Source: Chionis minor | Lineage: Eukaryota; Chordata; Aves; Charadriiformes; Chionididae | Direction: 5' to 3' | Length of the DNA stretch: 64,000 nt | Assembly (NCBI GenBank): GCA_013398295.1 | Contig: VZSF01003278.1 | Span: forward strand, 91,722 to 155,721 | Part shown: positions 40,296 to 53,900 of the stretch, one piece after another | Numbering within the stretch: the first letter of the stretch is position 1 | Layout of the letters: each line of letters starts with the position of its first letter | Made by a program: the position numbers and the translations under genes | Notes under the pieces: model-generated | The model's input: the letters and a program-made list of their open reading frames with translations, nothing else | Database searches by the model: none | Told to the model about the DNA's origin: nothing

Positions 40296-40385
40296 CAGGG
40301 ACTTGGGTCAGATCTCTTCAGTGCATTTGATTTCCTTCTCTGTGGGGTGAGAAGGCATAGAAGTGATGTTCCCTTTAGGGCCCTA
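40296..40385 (+). repeat. possible MIR-like fragment
   Basis: GGGACTTGGGTCAGATCTCT, GATTTCCTTCTCTGTGGGG and GCATAGAAGTGATG fall in the order of the MIR blocks for GACCTTGGGCAAG, CAGTTTCCTCATCTGTAAAATGG and GATAATGATG. The match is weak and the call tentative. Confidence 0.3.
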
Positions 40386-43300
40386 TAACAAAACCAGCAT
40401 ATGTTGACCCCTGGGGCAACACCCCTCATCTTGTTACAGCGTATGAGTCTCCTACTGTCCACCCCTATTGTCAGACCTAGGCTTTTTGAAGAATGGAATG
40501 CAAGGTTCAGGGAGACAAGGTAGGAGAGTTAAAGGAGTATCAAACAGCACATTGGTGGACTCATTTAAGCGTGGGAGTCCTGGATTTTAGTCTTGACTTC
40601 CTTGATGCCTATACATTTAATGTTGAAGTGAAGCTTGGAGTTGAACAGGTACTATATCACTTTCTGGCCCTGCTTCAGCAAATGGTGTGGTATGTAAACC
40701 TCTCTCCAATTTCTATATATGTCTGTTTGTATTGTAAAGAGGTCGTTATCTAGATCAGTGGGAGAAATGGATGAGAATCCCCTTGGGTCAAAGAGTGATT
40801 TCCTGGATGAGTGAATTAATGCCTGTCCTGTTCTTTAAAAGCTGTAGGCTACTCTACCTCGTCCTGGTATTCCGGTATATAAAGAAAGTAGCCGACTCTT
40901 ACAAAGAGTCTGAAGGGCTAGAATTCACCTGGCTTAATATTGACAGTAGATATCAAAGTGTGAACTAATTGTCTAAGATTTCTTTACAGTCAATGGAGAG
41001 AATCAGGAATTTGCAGGGGTTTGTGGACACTAAGGCATAAAATAAGGCTGATGAACGACATTCTGCAAGTGTTTCACTGGCCACAAATGGAGCTGAGGGT
41101 GAACATCTCAGACACAGACAACTAAATTATACAGCCTATGGCTAGGTCAGGTAAATGCTACACAGAACATCAACCATGCCTGCTGTATTATGCCACTGGA
41201 GAAGCAAAATTAACAGGCCTTTCTGGATTGCTGTAGAATAAGAGTGAAGTACCTAGAAAGCTCAAGGTGGTTGCTGAAGTCAGGAAAATAAGATAAGAAT
41301 CTCATTTTCTTGACTGAAACTTCTTCAGTCTGTTTTTTTAAGGTGTCTAAATCCCATTTTAGATCTGGCCTTTGATCATAGTGATAAACCTAGCTATCAT
41401 TGAAGTTCAAAAGATGGTCTTGGTCCTTTGTTTTTCCTGTAGACGACTTTGCCCTGATCCTTATCCTCCCCATTTTGTTATTGTTACTGTATAATGCTGT
41501 AACTGAACTGCCGTCATATACCTCTGAGTTCATATATTTTTTGTGCTTTGTTGTGTCGAAATTAGATGGAGAAAAACAAAAGAAACTATCTGATCAAACA
41601 AATACACTGCTATGCTTTGGAAATAGTTTCCCTGCACATTACAGATATTCAGAATTATGATCCTTAAATAGGTGAAGAACACAGCCAGGGATGTTTCTAT
41701 AACTAATAAATCATCTTATATCTTCCGTATGAGAATAAATAGCTTAATGGATAAAGGATGAATTCCATTCAAAGTAAATTGTGGAAAGATATTTTCACAA
41801 ATATGAACCAAAGTTGATATGAAACAGCAGTATTACACCAAGATTAACAAAATATATTATGCTTGCAGAACAGCACACCATTTCTCAGAAGCTTAGCTCA
41901 GTGTACTTTAAATCAAAAGCATAAAAAAAGTATAATGTGCACCATCTCTCTTGGGGGGCTGACCTTCCATTCATAACATATGAAAACTGTTTTTCCTTTT
42001 GGGAGACTTTGGGATAGTCTGATGCATGTCCAATTCTTTTAAAGATTCATTAAGATTAAAAAAAAAAAAAGCTTGACATTATCCTTGATAAAGACTAGCA
42101 TTTCAAAGAAGCACAAGGGAGTGAGGAGTTAATCTCTCTGAAACTGGACAAGCAGCTCTTGGATTCTTTTGACAACCCAACCCAAACAGCTAAATCAGCA
42201 GGTACTTACAAGGGTTGTAATGTTTTTCACTTGGAGTAGTCCAGATGAATTAAAGGCGGGTTTATTTACTGGAATCATGATTGCTGTCCTAACCATTCAA
42301 AAATTTAGAACTAAATATAAAGATGAGATAAAATTCAGTTTAAAATTAGCCTCTCTGGTCTTCTCCTCAATGTTATTAATTAATCCTTACATTTGATCAG
42401 ATTTAATGCACTGTATATACATTTTGGAAGAGAAAGACGAACATGAATCCAATAGGTCAGTTTGTAACTAAAAATAATTGGTCATTCTTCTGAAGTGTTC
42501 CTCACATCATTATGCTACTTAAAGACTGGAGCCTGGTGTTGGGAAAGACAGAAAATGAAGAGCAGGAGAGGCAGATGGATTTTTTCTGTCTGTATAAATT
42601 CCCAGGAAACCACTATTTGCATGCAGTTGGATGTGAAAACATAGAAATTTTTCCCGGTTTTGTTATCAAGTCAAACCCCTAGCTCAGCTTGTTAAACATT
42701 AGCAGCCCTTGGGAGTGCATTCTGGGCTCAGGCTAGAGGAAGAGTTTCATGCAGGATTCGACTGTGTGTTGCTCTGTGTGCTGCCTGACCTGTGTGCCTC
42801 CCGAGGTGTGCGGTGATACTGCTGGTATGGGGGATTATAAGGAAATAATTTCCTTCTCTTTCCCTGAACTCCAGCGGATTATATACACAGGGCTCAGTAG
42901 TCTGTTTGCACGTGTTCCCCTGTGTCCTTTGAAGTATTATTCCAGCGATAATAATACAGAAAAACAGAGATTGTCTTGCCATTTCGGAATGGTGGTTTTT
43001 TACTAGCACTTGTGCAGAAAAAGTGCAGAATCCTTTTGACTCAAAAGGAAATCAAATGTAAGCCTCCATTTTTAATTTCTTTTTTAATGGGATGATTTGT
43101 TTCCTTATGGGTAGGTTGGAGAGAGTATCATTAGGGAGGAGGTGAAAAACTGACAGCATTAAATACGTCAGATGTACATAGAAATTTGATAGAATTTTTT
43201 TTCTCTTGTTTTATTATCTGATACTTGGCATCCATTTTTGAAGGTTAGTGAGTAGGATAGTTCATACACATACTCCGTCGTTTGCAAGGAATGTTTGCTT

Positions 43301-46300
43301 TAGATAAAAACATATTATCCAAGTTAGATTACCTTTCTTTTAACCACAAAAGAAAAGTAAAATTATGATATGAGCTCAGTAAAAACTGATGCAGCCAAGA
43401 CAGTTTCCCATAAACGCTTGTTTTTAAGGTTTACATATCTAGTTCCTAAGAAAGTAAGCTGAACTGAAAACAGTAGAGAAATTTTTATTTGCCTTTTACA
43501 GTAATAAAGATAACAGACACGAGGTTTCATTTCAATATATCTTTTCCCATTTTAGTTAAAAACATCCTGTTATTGGAGATAAGTGACATCTCCTCGGAAG
43601 GAATTTATGGATAGAAGAAGGAAGGCTGTTCCCTGTATCTCTGAGTCAGAACTGATAAAGGATTTACTGTAAAGTTTTATATATATGAAATGATAAGGCT
43701 CTTAGTTTCAGTGCTTAAAGTAAATGCAAGCTTTATATCCTTTGAAGATACCTCCGATTTAAAAATAAATTTAAAATACATCTTCATACTTTTAGTAACA
43801 ATATTGCTTTAGAACTTTGTTTTCTAAAGAAGGGGTAAGAAACTTGCTTATTTTTCACCATGCTTGCTAGTTGTTTCCTTTTTGCATTTTGTTCAGTTTC
43901 AGGCATATAGACTGTCCCTGTAACTGCTTGTGCAACTTGCTGAAAGAAGGGTTGCAAAAGCTGAATCCAAGCTGCTTTTATGTTCCCATAGTCTATTCCC
44001 ATAGACTTTTATAGTATTGAAAGCTTCTACACACATCAGTGTTCTTGGTAGAATAATTTAAGCTGTCTGACCAAAACCCCAAGATATTCTCCCCATCCTT
44101 CGAGCTCCAGAAGATCTTCTAGATGCTTCATCTTATCTGGTCAAGGCCACACTTCAAGGGAGTCTCTACAAGATCCATAGAGGTTCTGCCATGGCCAACA
44201 GATCCGAATCACTAAATGATTCCCATATACAAGAAATCCATGGAAGATGGCTATAGGTCAGGTTCTCTGTGTCTTTGCTTAGACAGCAGCTAGACTTCAG
44301 ATAAGTCACAGAGCATATCTCAAACCCAGACGTGGCCCCCATACTCAGATAGGACTCGTGGGCTTCTCTTCTGTTGTGATGGCCACCTAATGTCACTCTA
44401 CAAACTGCACTCGCTGCTTACAGGGCAGAATAACATCAGCAGATATTCAGATATTTTTTAACTGCCTCTGATACAGTTTAACAGCTGCCAACAAGAGGGC
44501 ATAAAGTTGTACCATTCAGCACTGAATACAAAAGGGATGAAACAGGTGATGATGTGATTAGAGGCAGGAGTGTCATACTTATAAATTCATGTGATAACAA
44601 CAAGATTGAAATTATTAGAAGGTAACATCAGCATGCTGCCTGGGTCTGTACTGCCCTGTGTAGTGCAGGCCAGCCCTGCCGAACGCTTCAGGATAGCTTG
44701 ACTCTGCCTTTCTCCTCTCCCTCAGGTGTGATAGGAGAAGGTAAGGGCCAGCCTCAGCAGTGGTGGGCAAAGGGCTGAAGGCTCACTCATGTCTCCGCAA
44801 GGAACCTGCAACATGCCTCCCTTGTACCAGGACAGAGGAGATGCTGTGTTCATGGTCCTGTGGTCTGCAGGTACCTAATTAAAAGTGGCCAGAGTTGGGA
44901 CAGATGAATACTACTGATGTAACGTAACATGTGCGTTACAGTTTTCCTTCTGGATGTGGACTCACAGAGGATGCAGGCTCTGCACAGCTCCAAGGTGCAG
45001 AACCAGGGTTTTTTGACTCATACTGTAGAAACACTGTTTTGAAGTCCCAGTATCAGCAAAGAAGTTGTTATAAGGTGTGCACAATGTTTGTGTTTACATT
45101 CATAAACACCACAGAGAGTGTATTCAAATACAATTACTTTAAAACAGGTTTCTGAACATACTGCTATTGAGGTCAGGAGTTAAAACCAAATATAAATTTA
45201 AGCCCTGCACTGCCTGAGTTATTTCATTAATCTTCATGAACTGTGTTAAGTATCAGAAACATTTCTATCAGTTGAGCTAAAACCCAGAAAAGGTCACAAG
45301 TAATTTTAGGTCACAGTTGTATCTAAATGAAAAACAATTTTTATATGAGGCTTTTCTACCCCTCCCCCTTGACAGATGAGTACCAGTAACTCTGACCAGC
45401 AATAGCTATCCCCTGTTCCACAAGCGCTGGAGTGTAGCCTAGCCTTTCTTATGACACGGTAGGGAGTTCTGACTCGAAGCAAAGTACACTGTAAATTTTC
45501 AGGCAGTTTCCCTTTTTATTGCACATCTAGCATAGCCAGAGAAGCTCAGAAGTCAGCAGGATATTAGCTTGGCTCAACTAAATTACAGGGAAAGAGAGAA
45601 AAATTGCCCAGTGAATTTGCTTACCATGTAAACCAATGCAAAATTTGTCTCAGTGTTTGCCTCTGTTCTAGTACACAAAATGTAGTCATGCCACAGGCCT
45701 GACACAGACTTGTAATCATCCATACTGTGACCATGGTCCCTGGCATGTTTTTAATTTGGGTCAGCCAGCATATTTGCAGGTGAAACCTAGTCTGGTATTC
45801 AGGATGAACCAGGACCCATTCCCAATATGCAGTTTGGATGAGCTGTCTTACAAAGAGGGGCTCTGGGGAGGTTAGCTGCATGAAAGTGATGTTTTGCTGT
45901 TGCAGCTGGGACTTAAGGAATAGAAGCTGTCTCTGGACTTTTTTTTGGTTTAGAAGTAAGCAATTTGTCTAGCAGTTTTAATCCCCAGAAGGAGAGGGAG
46001 GGGAACAGAGGTTCCCCTTGTGCCTTGAATGGAAGTGTCTCTAGAGGGAAATTATCTAAACTCCACCCTGACTCTCCATAACAGTTCAAGCCATACTTTT
46101 CCTAGGCAAATGGAGGTTTTCCAACTTTGAATGGCAAATCATTTTCCTTGAGTCATGGTGCATGCTCTGGTGTTCTATGAGTAATGGGCAAGGGTGCCAT
46201 CTGTTTGTAGCCAGGGATGACAAGTCCCAGCCTAAGGTCAGGGATCTCTGTGAGCCAGCTGAATTTGACCCATCCCTCCAGCCTGAGTGATGGAATAGTT

Positions 46301-49300
46301 CCTGTTCCCACTGTCTGCATTCACCTGCAGCTAACCTAGAGCTGGAGCTGTTCCTCTCCCCATCGCGCTCAGGGAGCCCCTTCCAGGGAAGGTGGCAGCA
46401 CTCACTGGCACTGTGGTAGGACAGGGACCATCAGGCTCAGGCCCAGCACTTCGCTGTATGAATACATGGTGCTTTCTTCTTCTCTCCCTTCTCTTTCTCC
46501 ATATTGTATTGGTAGCTGACTTTTTAGATTTTTTTTAACATGTAATGGTCTTATTTGTATTTCATGCCTATTAGATTTCCTCCATGTGTTGGTCACAAAT
46601 CAAAATTAACAAACTGCTGCATTCCAAATGGGAGATGAACACATACCTACCCCAAGATAAACATCTCAGGACCAGCAGCATTGCAACACTGGGTGCAGCA
46701 GCAATCCCACTTTTATCAGTCATATTGTTACACTCAAAATCTTGTTTATGGGCAAAAAAGAAGCATACCTTACATATACGCATATACAGTCAAGAATTTA
46801 TTGTCAGTGTAACTGAAATCTCAAGAATCTAAGCATTAGTAGTCCATGACTAATTGTTACATAAAAAGAAAGAATAATAATAAAGTTAGGATGCTTCTAT
46901 ATAGGAAAGGTCTCAATAATATAGCGGAAATTGTTACAGACACGCTTCTTAGTTTCTACCTCTTCTCCTGGTGGTATGTTCACCCTTCCACTGCTTTTCT
47001 CATCCTTAGGTAGGTAGTTTCATTCTGGTTGTGGTGGCGGTGATGTTACAGTGAGTTATCAGCATCTGGAGTCTCTTGCAAAATGGATTATGATATTCGT
47101 GTTGCTGCTTTCTTCTCTTTACTCCAGGGTCATTTTTATGTGTTTGCTAACACACTTTTACACCTTGCCTTTCTTCATTGTTCTGCAGCTCTGTATTACA
47201 TCCAATTATACTGTATATTGTGGCTTTTACGTATGTTAGATATAAATTCTTTGTTTTCTTTGTTACTCTTAAAACTAGCTTTGTCCAGCTCAAAGTCTGC
47301 ATTTCTTTAACTGCCTGTGGGGGAGTTGTTTGCAGCTGAGGATTCTCCAAGATCAGTCTTGTGCCCCTTCCTTATCATCCCATGCTCGTACTGCTCTATG
47401 CCGCATCCATTGTCTCTGCTTTTCAAGGTTTCTGCTATCGTACTGGACTTGTGTTTACACTGCATCATTTTGGTGGAGTTATAAACATCTCATTCTTCAC
47501 AGAATAATTGTTTGTTACTGCTAGCTGTATAAAACTGCGATTGAACCACACAAAGATAACAAGAGGAAAACAAATTATCCATAGACACCTGGTCAATTAG
47601 AGAAATTACTGTCACAGCTAAAGCAAGTAAAACAAAGCTGCAGGCAGGTCAAGAAGAGTTCAGACTGAGCAAGCCTGACAAGGCTTATTCCTAAGCCTTT
47701 ACAATTTCAGTACAAAGCTTATGGCTTGTTGCTCACAGTGGCCATGCCGTATTACATGGGTACATGGGTATGGTCCTGTGTTTGCACTGTCTGCAAGAGT
47801 GCTGACAACCTATATATCAAAGCACTTAAGATGTACCGATCTTTTATCTGACATATTCTGATGCCTGTATACATCAGTACAAATTGGAAATCTTTTCTAA
47901 ATGACAACATCGGCAACAGAAGCACAATGACCTGCAGGATGGGCAGGAGTGGACACACATTTTGCTACCATGCTGGTGGAATGACACAGGAGGGGAAAAG
48001 TAGGAGTGGCATTTCTTAACAGTTAAAATGTTTCTTAATGTTTTTTTGAAATAGCTGATGTTACTGATTTTATGGTCAAATAAATGCTAGGAAAATCTAA
48101 CAGAATATTAATTTATCAAAAAAAAAATGTCACCCTTGGAAGTCATGACAAAAAATGTTGTCTGGACAGTGCTCTCATTGGTTTATCTTTATAACTGTGG
48201 ATATCAACTGAAAGCTAAATAAGGGTCTGATACCCATGGCTGCCTGACAGATTGTACATGATACAAGACACAGACGGGAGCAGCCAGCATTCCTCAGCCT
48301 CAGGGGTTCTGGGGTCCTTAGGAAGGAAGAATATAGTAAAATTTTCTTGTAATGCAGTAGGAAATATTTTTTCATTGCTAAGACTCAGAAAGGATTTTTG
48401 TTCTATACTGTTCCATCCTTCCTCACCTGGAGGGTGTGCAGAATATCAAGGCTCTTCATATATGCATGAGACAGGAGGATCAGAAGAACTATTTTTAGTT
48501 GCTTGCAGTTTTTGCAAGAGAATAAACAATTGGATTCACCTGAGTCACTCTTGGTTTTAGTGAAAGCTGAATTCTGTATGTTTATCTGTCCATACTCTAA
48601 ATATAAAGTGAAATCCCTCCAAGCTGGTGTCCCCATCCTCCAGGACTTTCACACTGGTTGTAGTCCAGTATTATAGGTCAGGACAAGAAGACGAGCGGTG
48701 TTACCCAAACAAGTTAAATTTAGAAATCCTGGTCCAAGAGAGAATGGTTGTGAATCCCATCACACAGCTGAAGCATTCATCTTGACAGAAAGGTCTAGAA
48801 AGCCTAAAGAGACTACTGTCTTTCCTGCTTCATTTTCTGACCAGTGAAACAGCTACACTGAATGGCTGACCAACACAGAAGGTGAGGGCATCCCTGGAGA
48901 CTGAAAACCAAATAACACCTGGGACAAACGTCCAGAGTCTGATCTCATCTTTGTCTGTTCAGCATGCAATCTGATTGCAAAATACAGTGCAATTTGAAGC
49001 CTCTGTTCAAGAGACAATTGGGATTGGAATAACAAAGGTGTGGTAGAATAGGAATTAGCAGCATTGTTTGAGTAATGTTGAGTAATTTGCACAGTACCTT
49101 CCTAGGCTGTGCCTCACTCACCTGGGTCCTCGGTACAGCATTTCTCCCACGATCTGCAACTTCATTGACTAAGAAAAAGTAAAGTGTGTAAATAAGAAAG
49201 CGTGGCACCAGAATTATAGTAGTTTGGTTATATTAGTATGACCTCAAAAATCAAAAGCCATCTGAAAAAGTTTTAAACGTTTGGTGTTTGGTTTTTGGTT

Positions 49301-49560
49301 TTTTGTTTTGTTTTCGGTTTTTTTGTAAATCTGAAAGTTACTAATTGCAAAAATAGCTGCCTGAGAACAATTAGGTGGAAAATGCAAAACATCTCTCAGA
49401 TGAATTCATTGTTCAGCTTATAAACATCCGTTGGGGTATCACATCCTGGAAAAGTCACTCAGTTTGACTACATATAGAGGTTAAGGTTTGCTAGTTCCCA
49501 TGCACTGGCAGGCCACAGTTGCATGAATACCTCTGTATTCAGGTATGTAAATAATAAACA
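40386..49560. other. unique non-coding DNA, no gene seen
   Basis: No gene-like frame. The 42728-43010 stretch is moderately GC-rich, with overlapping 85- and 93-codon frames on opposite strands and a CACGTG E-box at 42909-42914. It could be regulatory or nothing. A T/G-rich simple stretch lies at about 49279-49324. Confidence 0.45.
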
Positions 49561-50940
49561 TACAGCCAGAGTCAGGAAATTGTTTTTCTCATATTATTAA
49601 TTAGAACCATTAACCATGAATTTTCTGCAACATAATCAGAAATGAAAACAATTACCCAGCAGATGACCATAATTTGCATTCAGGTAGGTATTCCAAAACC
49701 ACTGAATTAAGTCTTGCTCCTCTCAAAATGATTTTCCCTTAAATATTTGCACAAAAACAGCTTTAAGAGGATAAAACATTTATATTATGTAGGTTTGTCC
49801 TTTCATCTCCTGTTGTTTTCTTTACTCCTCAGCACATCTCTTTCTCCAAGTCACCAGTAGAGTAGTAAACCTTCATTTAGAAAAATGCAGACCTGCAAGT
49901 CTCCTGTTTCCTAATTCTGTCCCATTATTCTAAAGAGGCTGACTCTGCTGAGAACATAGTAATATTCTCTATGTCCGCCACAGGTGCTGGGTTATTTGGA
50001 TTATTTAAAAGAAATTTTCAGACCTAATACAGTTAAGCCTTAATTCANTATATATGTGCTGTAAAAGGCTGCTCTTAGAAAAAGGAAGGTAATTGTGACT
50101 GCGAATTCACAAATTAACACAAATTGGAAATTCAAATGGAGACACTTTCCTTGTCTCAGGTGTCGTCTTGATGTTTACAGACTGATTCTTAGACTTTGAT
50201 TTTCCTGGCTTTGGTCATCTTGTATTGCGTCAGAAGAGTCATTCCTTTGTTTAAACATCCTTACAGAGAACTATGTGAAATCTATAATAAGCATATATAC
50301 CTCAGTTAAATATTTAGTATTATTTGCAGGTGTATATCACTGATGGATACAGTGGCCAAATTTTACACAGAGCATTTCCACACACACTAAAACATACACT
50401 TCCAGTGCTTTAATTAATTTTATTTTTGCAGATCAGAATAATTTTAATTCTTTAAGTAAAGATGCTTGAAATACAATTTAAAAAAATCCTTTCTCTATTT
50501 TCTCAATAAGTAGTGCAAATTCAGAGAGAATCTGTGCAGAATTAGGATAAAAATCACTAAAAGCTGTGGAATAATCAGGCTGTCTAAAATTGCTCACTTA
50601 AGCCTTCATTTGATGCTTTAGCCTAGAAAAACCTTATTGCTGTTTCTGTAGGACCCATTCTTAAGAAATGACTTGTTAGCTAAGAAAACTACAAGCTCTC
50701 CTTTTGAGCTATGACAACCAAAAATGACTTTCTCTCAATTGTTTCTCCTTTAAATTCCCCCCATCTCTTACACACTTACTGCAATGTCTTCAGACTACAA
50801 CTTCAGATGACATTTTAATTGCAATTGTCAACTAAAATAAAGCATTCTTAAAAAGAAAATTCAAGGGGAATTTCATGCAAATGAGGTTGACAGTTTCGTG
50901 GATTATCATCTCAGCTGCTATAATAAATGATGGTGTCAGG
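49561..50940. promoter_or_regulatory. candidate conserved non-coding / enhancer stretch
   Basis: AT-rich but not simple sequence, with dense developmental-factor-like motifs: TTAATTAG (homeodomain type) at 49597-49604, the POU octamer ATTTGCAT at 49672-49679, and its reverse form ATGCAAAT at 50875-50882. No repeat family or reading frame explains it. The motifs are short and expected by chance in AT-rich DNA, so this is a guess from texture. A single N is at 50048. Confidence 0.2.
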
Positions 50941-53900
50941 GAAAAAATCTGCATTTTTCAGGAGCATTATCTACATTGTAGTGAGCATTATACCCACTGT
51001 TGCATATATAGAACTAAAAGCTGTTGAATGATGAAGATAAAAAAATTATCATTTGTCTTCTGAATTTGCAGCATACATAAATAATTCACTGCATCCCAGT
51101 GCTCAGGCAATGGAGGTGTCTTTTACAGTCTCACAACTTTGAAGCCTCTGCTCCCTGGTAGATGTCACATTTACCTTTGATGTCCCATTTGGACGCTTTC
51201 ATAGAATTTGTCAGTTCCTATAAGACATAATACTTTAAAAATTTGTCCTGTAATCCAGCAGTTTATTTATAGCCTCAGTATCACTGCAGTGTTTCTGAAT
51301 GGGCTTGTCCGCTGTGTACTTTTAGCATCTGTCCATCACTTCTTAGCCTGTTATATTCTGATATGGAATAGACCATTAGTAGCAATTTTATCCAACTGAT
51401 TTCAAAGTTACAATTACTTCAGCTGACATTTAAAAAGTCTGCCAGTTTAAGACCATTCAGTGACTCAGAAAAAAGACCCTCTCTTTCCTTTTAATTGAGG
51501 ACTAGGATGTGTTGGAGCCCTGGCACAGAAGCAAACCAAGGAATTTCCCTAACAAGTCGCTGTGCTTACACATTTCAGCATTTTCAAAATGGCTTAAGAT
51601 TTGAAGATTCACAGACTGCAGACAGAGCCCACATTTGTGCAGAAATCAAGTGAGAATTACTCGCCAAGACATACTTTAATTTTGGTCCCAGACTCCTTTA
51701 AAATGACACACGTACCATTAATAAGAAGTAAAAGAAGACTGTGAGACTTGTAATACAAGTCTTGGTATTGAAAAGACATTTTTTATTTTTAATTATTATT
51801 ATTATTATATGAAAGTATAGGTACTGTGGTATTTGATAGAGGTGTGGTTCCAGAAGTTAGCACTGAAGTTTCTCCATATGTATGGCTAAAGGCAGGGACA
51901 TCGTTAAGGAGATTTTGAAACAGCATCAGTCCCACTCCTTTGAAAATACCTTTGGGATTATTTCAGTAGCACCTTGCTGATGTTGCAACAATGAAAATAG
52001 TTAGGTCAGAGACATTAACATTCCTTTGGCTATGCTGTTTCTGTTGCATGACTAGGCAACTGAGCTCATTAAACTAATCCAGGGCTGGTGTTTTCCCCAG
52101 TTTTGCAGATCATGCGGCACATCCTTATAAAACCATAAATAAAGCACAACACAACAATTTTTTTTTTTTTTTTTTTTTTAGCAACAACTTAATTACCACA
52201 TGTAACACAAACCCCCACTTTTGAAAAGTTACTTAAACTTGCTCAGCTTTGAGCACCTTTGTGGTGCCACTAGATTCAGCAGGGATTACCGGCATGCTGA
52301 AAGTGAGGCTTTAGCAGCTTGCTGAGTTGAAACCTCACTTGTCATTTTTATGCACTGTATTGAACCTCAATATATGCTTGTTTCAGCCAAATTAGCACCT
52401 GATCTCTAGCAGCAGGACTGGGGAAAAGTGAGGTTGCAATCTTACTGCTTTTATGAGACTGATCCTAATCATTAGTGTTTTGCAAAAATAAAGTCATCTG
52501 CAGACTTGACTACCTCTATTAAATTCAGTGTAACTGGATGTCCGTAACTGCTACTTACTTGGGACAATAATTATACATAGCTGTGATTATGCTTTAAGTG
52601 ATTCAATGCAGTATCATGGCTTGGTCCCTTTTTAGTCTTCCCCCACAGTAATAGAATATAGTACATAAGCTTATGAAACGTTTGCTATTGCTAGATCTGG
52701 CTCTATATTGGCAGCCAGGGACAGCATTCATGTATCAGATGGATGTTCTGATACCTCCTTCCTGCTCATACTAATGCATTAGGTCAGCTCAGCAATGTAC
52801 CTTCTTGTTGCCACATGCTAGTTGATCACAGAGTTACGTATTTCGTAATTTTCAGAGCTACTTGAAAACTAACAAAATTATACTTTCAAATGGTGTCTTT
52901 TCAAGAGCGTTTGGAGCAGAGGACAGGCAATCAGTAATCTTAAATTTAAATCCAAGCATTTATTTTTGGATTGTTGTGTCACAAAGCCTCTCTGTCCTTT
53001 GGTGTAATTTCTCTTGATACATACTATATAACACCACCACACAAATGCTTTGTATCTTCATTGACTTATAAAAGCAATTGAATATTCTGGGTGATTATGC
53101 TGTGTGAATACTACTATTCATAATAATGAGAGATTATTGCATTGTGTCAGAGTCCTGGCTCACCTGACGCCTACTGGCCTGCTTTGACCACAATTAAAGA
53201 GAATGTGATGCATTTCAGTAAAAGTTGGATGCTGTGGTAACATTTATTTGGTATGCTTGATACTTTGCTGCTCCTTCACCAGTGGTTCTGCTGCTACACT
53301 TCAGTGATTCATCGCACAGGGAGCTTCCCCTGAGCCCTTCACAACCTTCTTTGTCACACCAGAAGCTGTTTTCTTCCATCCTAGTCTATATAAAGTCTAT
53401 CTGTGAAGAACTACAGCATTAAGTACCTGTTTTCTGGGCACAGCAATCTGTTTTAACAAAACATATTTTGGCCCAGACAAAGAAAGACTCACCGAAGTGC
53501 CTCTGTGGCATTGTCCTTGTCCTATTTCCACACACGCTGTCTTCTCAGCTGCATTCACACAACACACTGACAGCAGCAGCATCCTCTCGCAAAGTGTTGC
53601 AACTCCCAGTGTACTGCTGGTCCTGACAGCTGGCAAATTGTCAGACCTTAATGCTGGAAAATTTTGATTATTAACCTCTTGCATTTTTTTCCAGATCTCA
53701 GTTGTGATCTTATTCAAACATTTGAAGTCTTCACAGCTGCCAAAGTCAGAGGTTAATATACTGTAGCATTAGAGGTGGGAATTGAAGTAATTTTTAGATG
53801 TGGCAATGCTGGTTTCTACTTCAGGCTTTTCTGGAGAAAGCAGATGCAAGATTTAAGTCTGAGCTGAAATAAAGAGACAAAAAGGCGAAATGGGTAAATC

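Noticed and set aside
42728..43010. Possible promoter or exon with CACGTG E-box
   Set aside because: No CpG island, initiator or supporting frame. A single E-box is expected by chance.
52975..53070. Possible MIR fragment (GTCACAAAGCCTCTCTGTCC)
   Set aside because: Only one block resembles the consensus. The following blocks are out of register.
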